DNA of 8,440 nt from Zoogloeaceae bacterium (GTDB taxonomy: Bacteria; Pseudomonadota; Gammaproteobacteria; Burkholderiales; Rhodocyclaceae). The notes under the pieces are model-generated. The model did no database searches, had not been told where the DNA came from, and worked only from the letters and a program-made list of their open reading frames with translations. Position 1 is the first letter of the stretch. Every line of letters begins with the position of its first letter. Location of the stretch: the NCBI GenBank assembly GCA_031273145.1, contig JAISSL010000044.1, forward strand, positions 1-8,440, written 5' to 3'. The position numbers were made by a program, and so were the translations under genes. Positions 6,468 through 8,440 of this stretch are shown piece after piece.

Positions 6468-6491
6468 GTAGGAGCGGCAATCTGCCGCCCG
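6468..6491 (+). repeat. REP-like palindromic element
   Basis: GTAGGAGCGGCAATCTGCCG begins with the GTAG tetranucleotide typical of bacterial REP elements and contains a hairpin with arms GCGGCA (6474-6479) and TGCCGC (6483-6488) around ATC. It resembles the GTAGGAGCGGCTT-AGCCGC repeats of many Proteobacteria. It stands between the end of the HTH-Sel1 gene and the IS element. Only one copy is in the window, so repetition cannot be shown here. Confidence 0.45.
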
Positions 6492-6502
6492 TGTCATGCC
6501 GT

Positions 6503-6508
6503 TTTAGG
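6503..6508. repeat. Left target-site flank of the IS
   Basis: TTTAGG borders the left inverted repeat. The right flank (7513-7518) is ACTAGG. Four of the six bases agree in register (TAGG). IS481 is known to insert at NCTAGN and duplicate six bases, and the right copy fits that motif exactly. The left copy would have diverged at two positions. On the minus strand this flank supplies the TAA stop of the transposase. Confidence 0.45.
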
Positions 6509-7456
6509 TGTTAGGTCCCGGCATTTGGTGGAATGGATCAAATATAAACCGTTCGGGTTCGGTTGTCCATGCTTTGCAAATGAATTCATAGGAGGTGAGT
6601 CCCCGGAGTGACTTGAGTCGTCTGGCGAAGTTATAGGCATGGATGAAGTCTTGCAAGTGGTTGCTTAGCTGGGCGTGGATGTCATAGTGGTAACGCCTGA
6701 CCGTAGCCTCTTTGATGGTACGGTTCATTCGCTCGACCTGCCCGTTTGTCCAGGGGTGCTTGACTTGCGTCAGTCGGTGTTCAATGTCCGATTCACGGCA
6801 AACCCGGTCAAAGACATGCTCAAAGGCGTACCTGTCCGTCTTTCTGTGGGTGAATTGAATGCCGTTATCGGTCAGGACGGTATGAATGACATAAGGAACG
6901 GCTTGCTGGAGATCGCGCAGGAACTGGGCTGCCTGCATTTTTCCGGCCTTTGGATGCAACTGGACAAAGGCGAACTTGCTGGTTTGGTCAATGGCCACAA
7001 ACAGATAGAGTCTGCCTTCGGCGGTCTGTACTTCGGCGATCTCGATGTGGAAATAGCCGATCGGGTAAGACTTGAATTTCTTTCTGACGGGCTTATCGCC
7101 TTCACCCGTCTCAGGCAGGCGGGAAATCCCGTGCCGTTTCAGGCAGCGATGCAATGAGGAGCGTGTCAGACAAGGGATCGTCGCTTGCAGGGCGTAAAGG
7201 CAGTCTCCAGGGGCAGCAGGGTATGGCGGCGAAACGCCACGATGATGGCCTCCTCTTCGAGCGACAAAACGCTTGAATGGGGTTGCCTCGAGCCGGTGGG
7301 CAAATCCTTGACCGAGGCGCGTTTCTTCCACTTTGCGACCGTCTTCGGATTGATGCCGTAACGATTCGCCAGACATCTCAAGCTCTCTTGACTATTCTGT
7401 ATTGCTCGACGCACGGCCTCTGTCGTGGTGGCGCTGCCGTGTAAAACCTGTCCCAT
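6504..7456 (-). pseudogene. IS481-family transposase, frameshifted
   Basis: This is a DDE transposase in two frames. The first part runs from the ATG at 7456 (MGQVLHGSATTTEAVRR) through a helix-turn-helix (SLRCLANRYGINPKTVAKWKKR) to AFRRHTLLPL near 7208. The protein then continues in another frame as DCLYALQATIPCLTRSSLHRCL and so on to HQMPGPNT at 6507. Restoring one missing base in the GGAGAC stretch (about 7203-7208) would join them into 317 residues, the usual size. The catalytic residues are present downstream: Asp in LFVAIDQTSKF, Asp in VLTDNGIQF and Glu in PWTNGQVERMNRTIKEATV. The ATG has the ideal ribosome binding site AAGGAGG. IS481 transposases are normally a single frame, so this copy is probably inactive. 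The TAA stop at 6506-6504 lies outside the IS inverted repeat. Confidence 0.9.
6509..6531 (+). repeat. Terminal inverted repeat of the IS, right end (transposase 3' side)
   Basis: Reading inward it starts TGTTAGGTCCCGGCATTTGG. It matches the other end (7512 to 7490) at 18 of 23 positions. It overlaps the last codons of the transposase, encoding HQMPGPN. Confidence 0.8.
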
Positions 7457-7489
7457 AAAGCCTCCTTGTGTTCAATGCTCAGGAATGTA

Positions 7490-7512
7490 CCATCAAAGGA
7501 CGGGACTAAACA
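7490..7512 (-). repeat. Terminal inverted repeat of the IS, left end (transposase 5' side)
   Basis: Reading inward on the minus strand it starts TGTTTAGTCCCGTCCTTTGA and ends about 33 bases before the transposase ATG. It pairs with 6509-6531, the longest uninterrupted match being GTCCCG. Confidence 0.8.
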
Positions 7513-7518
7513 ACTAGG
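7513..7518. repeat. Right target-site flank of the IS (CTAG target)
   Basis: ACTAGG directly follows the outer end of the inverted repeat and fits the NCTAGN target consensus of IS481. It shares its last four bases with the left flank (6503-6508). Confidence 0.5.
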
Positions 7519-7645
7519 GCAAAAATCTGGCTACCAGCTTGTTGACACCAACTTAAATGGGGTGAACGCTTTCTTCGTGAAGCAAAATGCCACTGGCAAC
7601 CTCTTCGTGCAGCCGGCTACGGCAGAAAATCTCTACAACCCATAG
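7514..7645 (+). pseudogene. Possible 3' remnant of a gene cut by the IS
   Basis: From the IS edge a frame stays open to a TAG at 7643. It encodes about 43 residues with a protein-like make-up (for example NGVNAFFVKQNATGNLFVQP, then ATAENLYNP), and many codons fit the purine-N-pyrimidine pattern of coding DNA. I do not recognise the protein. If the IS and one target copy are removed, the frame continues to the left of the element back to a TGA at 6447, but no start codon is found in that part, so the 5' end is missing or altered. A short chance frame cannot be excluded at this length. Confidence 0.35.
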
Positions 7646-7864
7646 AGATGGAACATCCAATACATCAGCGGACACCCGTCAGCAGAGTACGTTGGCACTT
7701 AGCTGTGCAGCAGCGCGGCGGCAACGCCTGCTGCAACTCCGCATAAATGAATATTTCCTATCGCTTACAACAATGGCATTTGTTCGTTGTTACATCTTTA
7801 AACATGCAAATTCACCCCATCTTGCGTTATACTTCTTACGCATCTTCTATTCACAGGAATTTTT
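7646..7864. other. Gap before the membrane glycosyltransferase gene, with possible promoter
   Basis: I see no gene here. A hairpin lies at 7706-7735. A good -10-like TATACT is at 7828-7833, about 31 bases before the GTG start of the next gene, without a convincing -35 box at the right distance. The start would be near 7840. The short frames crossing this stretch have no family features. Confidence 0.4.
7706..7735 (+). repeat. Stable hairpin, no T tract
   Basis: TGCAGCA (7706-7712) pairs with TGCTGCA (7729-7735), and GCG (7713-7715) with CGC (7725-7727) past one bulged C. No run of T follows in either direction, so it is not a standard terminator. It could be a leftover of transcribed or coding sequence. 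Confidence 0.35.
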
Positions 7865-8440
7865 GTGTCCCGTTCAAAACTATCCGGTCTGCTGCTGGCG
7901 CTTTGCCTTTGTATCGTGGTGCTCTACGCACCGGGGCTTGGTGGCGATTTTGTGTTTGACGATACTGGTAATATCATAAACAATTCAGCCTTGGCGATCA
8001 CTTCTCTGGATTTTGCCTCGCTCAACGCAGCAGCCTGGTCGGGCGATGCCGGTCCTTTGGGACGTCCGCTCAGTGTCTTGAGCTTTGCGCTTAACTACTA
8101 TTTTGCCGGTCTTGATTCGTTTTATTTCAAGCTAACCAATCTGATCCTTCATTTGATCAATACGCTTCTGGTTTTTTTTCTTGCACGCATCATATTTTCT
8201 GGTTTCTTGAAACAGCGCACAACACCGGAGTGTCTCACAAAAAATCCTGATTTTCCAACTCAGGGGGCCCTGATGGCTGCGGCACTCTGGGGGATGAACC
8301 CGCTTAATTTGACCAGTGTACTGTACGTCGTGCAGCGGATGGTCAGCCTTTCGACCCTGTTTGGGTTGGCTGCGCTCCTGCTGTACGGCCTCTGGCGTAC
8401 CTCACCTATCATACATACGCATGCACGCAGATTGGGAGCT
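7865..8440 (+). CDS. TMTC-like multi-membrane glycosyltransferase (GT-C type), 5' part only
   Basis: A frame of 192 codons starts at GTG (7865) and runs open to the window edge. AGGA with six bases of spacing precedes the GTG, and an in-frame TAA upstream leaves no ATG alternative. Residues 7-22 form a first membrane helix. A periplasmic loop with the acidic motif FVFDDTGNI (29-37) follows, then GRPLSVLSFALNYYF (66-80), a second helix (about 90-112: KLTNLILHLINTLLVFFLARI), an ALWGMNPLNLTSVLYVVQRM segment (140-159) and a further helix (160-178). The DD in the first loop and the NPLNLTSVLYVVQRM signature resemble bacterial relatives of TMTC/protein O-mannosyltransferase-like GT-C enzymes, which use lipid-linked sugars and often end in tetratricopeptide repeats. 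The C-terminal part is outside the window, so donor and acceptor are unknown. Confidence 0.75.
   Translation, partial: MSRSKLSGLLLALCLCIVVLYAPGLGGDFVFDDTGNIINNSALAITSLDFASLNAAAWSGDAGPLGRPLSVLSFALNYYFAGLDSFYFKLTNLILHLINTLLVFFLARIIFSGFLKQRTTPECLTKNPDFPTQGALMAAALWGMNPLNLTSVLYVVQRMVSLSTLFGLAALLLYGLWRTSPIIHTHARRLGA

Larger units (their letters stand above)
6509..7512 (-). mobile_element. IS481-family insertion sequence (1004 bp)
   Basis: The ends are set by imperfect inverted repeats beginning TGTT, with 18 of 23 bases matching. Inside lies one frameshifted IS481-type transposase in minus orientation that fills almost the whole element. The right flank ACTAGG matches the NCTAGN target known for IS481. 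The left flank TTTAGG shares TAGG with it, so the target duplication is partly decayed or the two flanks have diverged. The element separates the mnmA-side genes from the glycosyltransferase-like gene and appears to cut off the 5' part of a reading frame at 7514-7645. Confidence 0.85.

Noticed and set aside
6675..7157. A 160-residue plus-strand frame inside the IS
   Set aside because: It is antisense to the DDE domain of the transposase and has no support of its own.
6492..7547. TGTCA and TGACA as the outer ends of the IS (giving 1056 bp)
   Set aside because: Only the first five bases match. The repeats at 6509 and 7512 match at 18 of 23 positions and have a CTAG-type flank, so they are the better ends.
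7475..7645. A 56-residue frame starting at the ATG at 7475 and running out of the IS
   Set aside because: It begins inside the IS leader, has no ribosome binding site, and its first 13 codons are the IS terminal region. Only the part outside the IS is kept, as a possible gene remnant.
7587..7979. Plus-strand frames before the glycosyltransferase gene
   Set aside because: They overlap the start of the better-supported GTG frame in another frame, have no ribosome binding site and show no domain.

Overview
The window is most consistent with a betaproteobacterium. The evidence is moderate GC content, an MnmA and a NudJ that read like proteobacterial ones, NudJ lying near mnmA as in Escherichia coli, a DUF4124 periplasmic protein (a family common in Beta- and Gammaproteobacteria), and an IS481-family element. 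No rRNA or species-level marker is present, so the lineage is an inference.

Layout. Positions 129-2845 (minus strand) hold two exported proteins: a 707-residue protein of unknown function with a WD40/propeller-like C-terminal half, and a 166-residue DUF4124 protein with its own sigma70-type promoter. Divergent from these is a tRNA-Lys(CTT) gene (2992-3067) with a well-formed promoter and an intrinsic terminator. About 330 bases later comes an orphan 66-residue protein (3399-3599) with a good ribosome binding site, operator-like palindromes upstream and a probable terminator downstream.

Positions 3748-5868 form a tight three-gene operon with overlapping reading frames: nudJ (Nudix phosphatase), an exported protein with a possible Cys-His-Asp triad, and mnmA (tRNA 2-thiouridylase). 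It is followed by a helix-turn-helix/Sel1-repeat protein (5934-6398) with its own promoter-like sequence. MnmA thiolates the wobble uridine of certain tRNAs and NudJ hydrolyses nucleoside and thiamine diphosphates. The middle protein has a signal peptide and so should act outside the cytoplasm.

Positions 6509-7512 are an IS481-family insertion sequence with 23-bp imperfect terminal inverted repeats. Its transposase is broken by a one-base deletion. The transposase stop codon lies outside the inverted repeat, in the target-site sequence. The right flank fits the CTAG-type target known for IS481 and carries what looks like the 3' end of a disrupted gene. The window ends inside a membrane protein resembling TMTC-type GT-C glycosyltransferases (7865 onward, cut by the window edge).

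I found no CRISPR array, phage module, toxin-antitoxin pair or obvious defence system. The most interesting items are the target-supplied stop codon of the IS, the uncharacterised exported Cys-His-Asp protein between nudJ and mnmA, the HTH-Sel1 fusion, and the small orphan gene with its palindromic promoter region.
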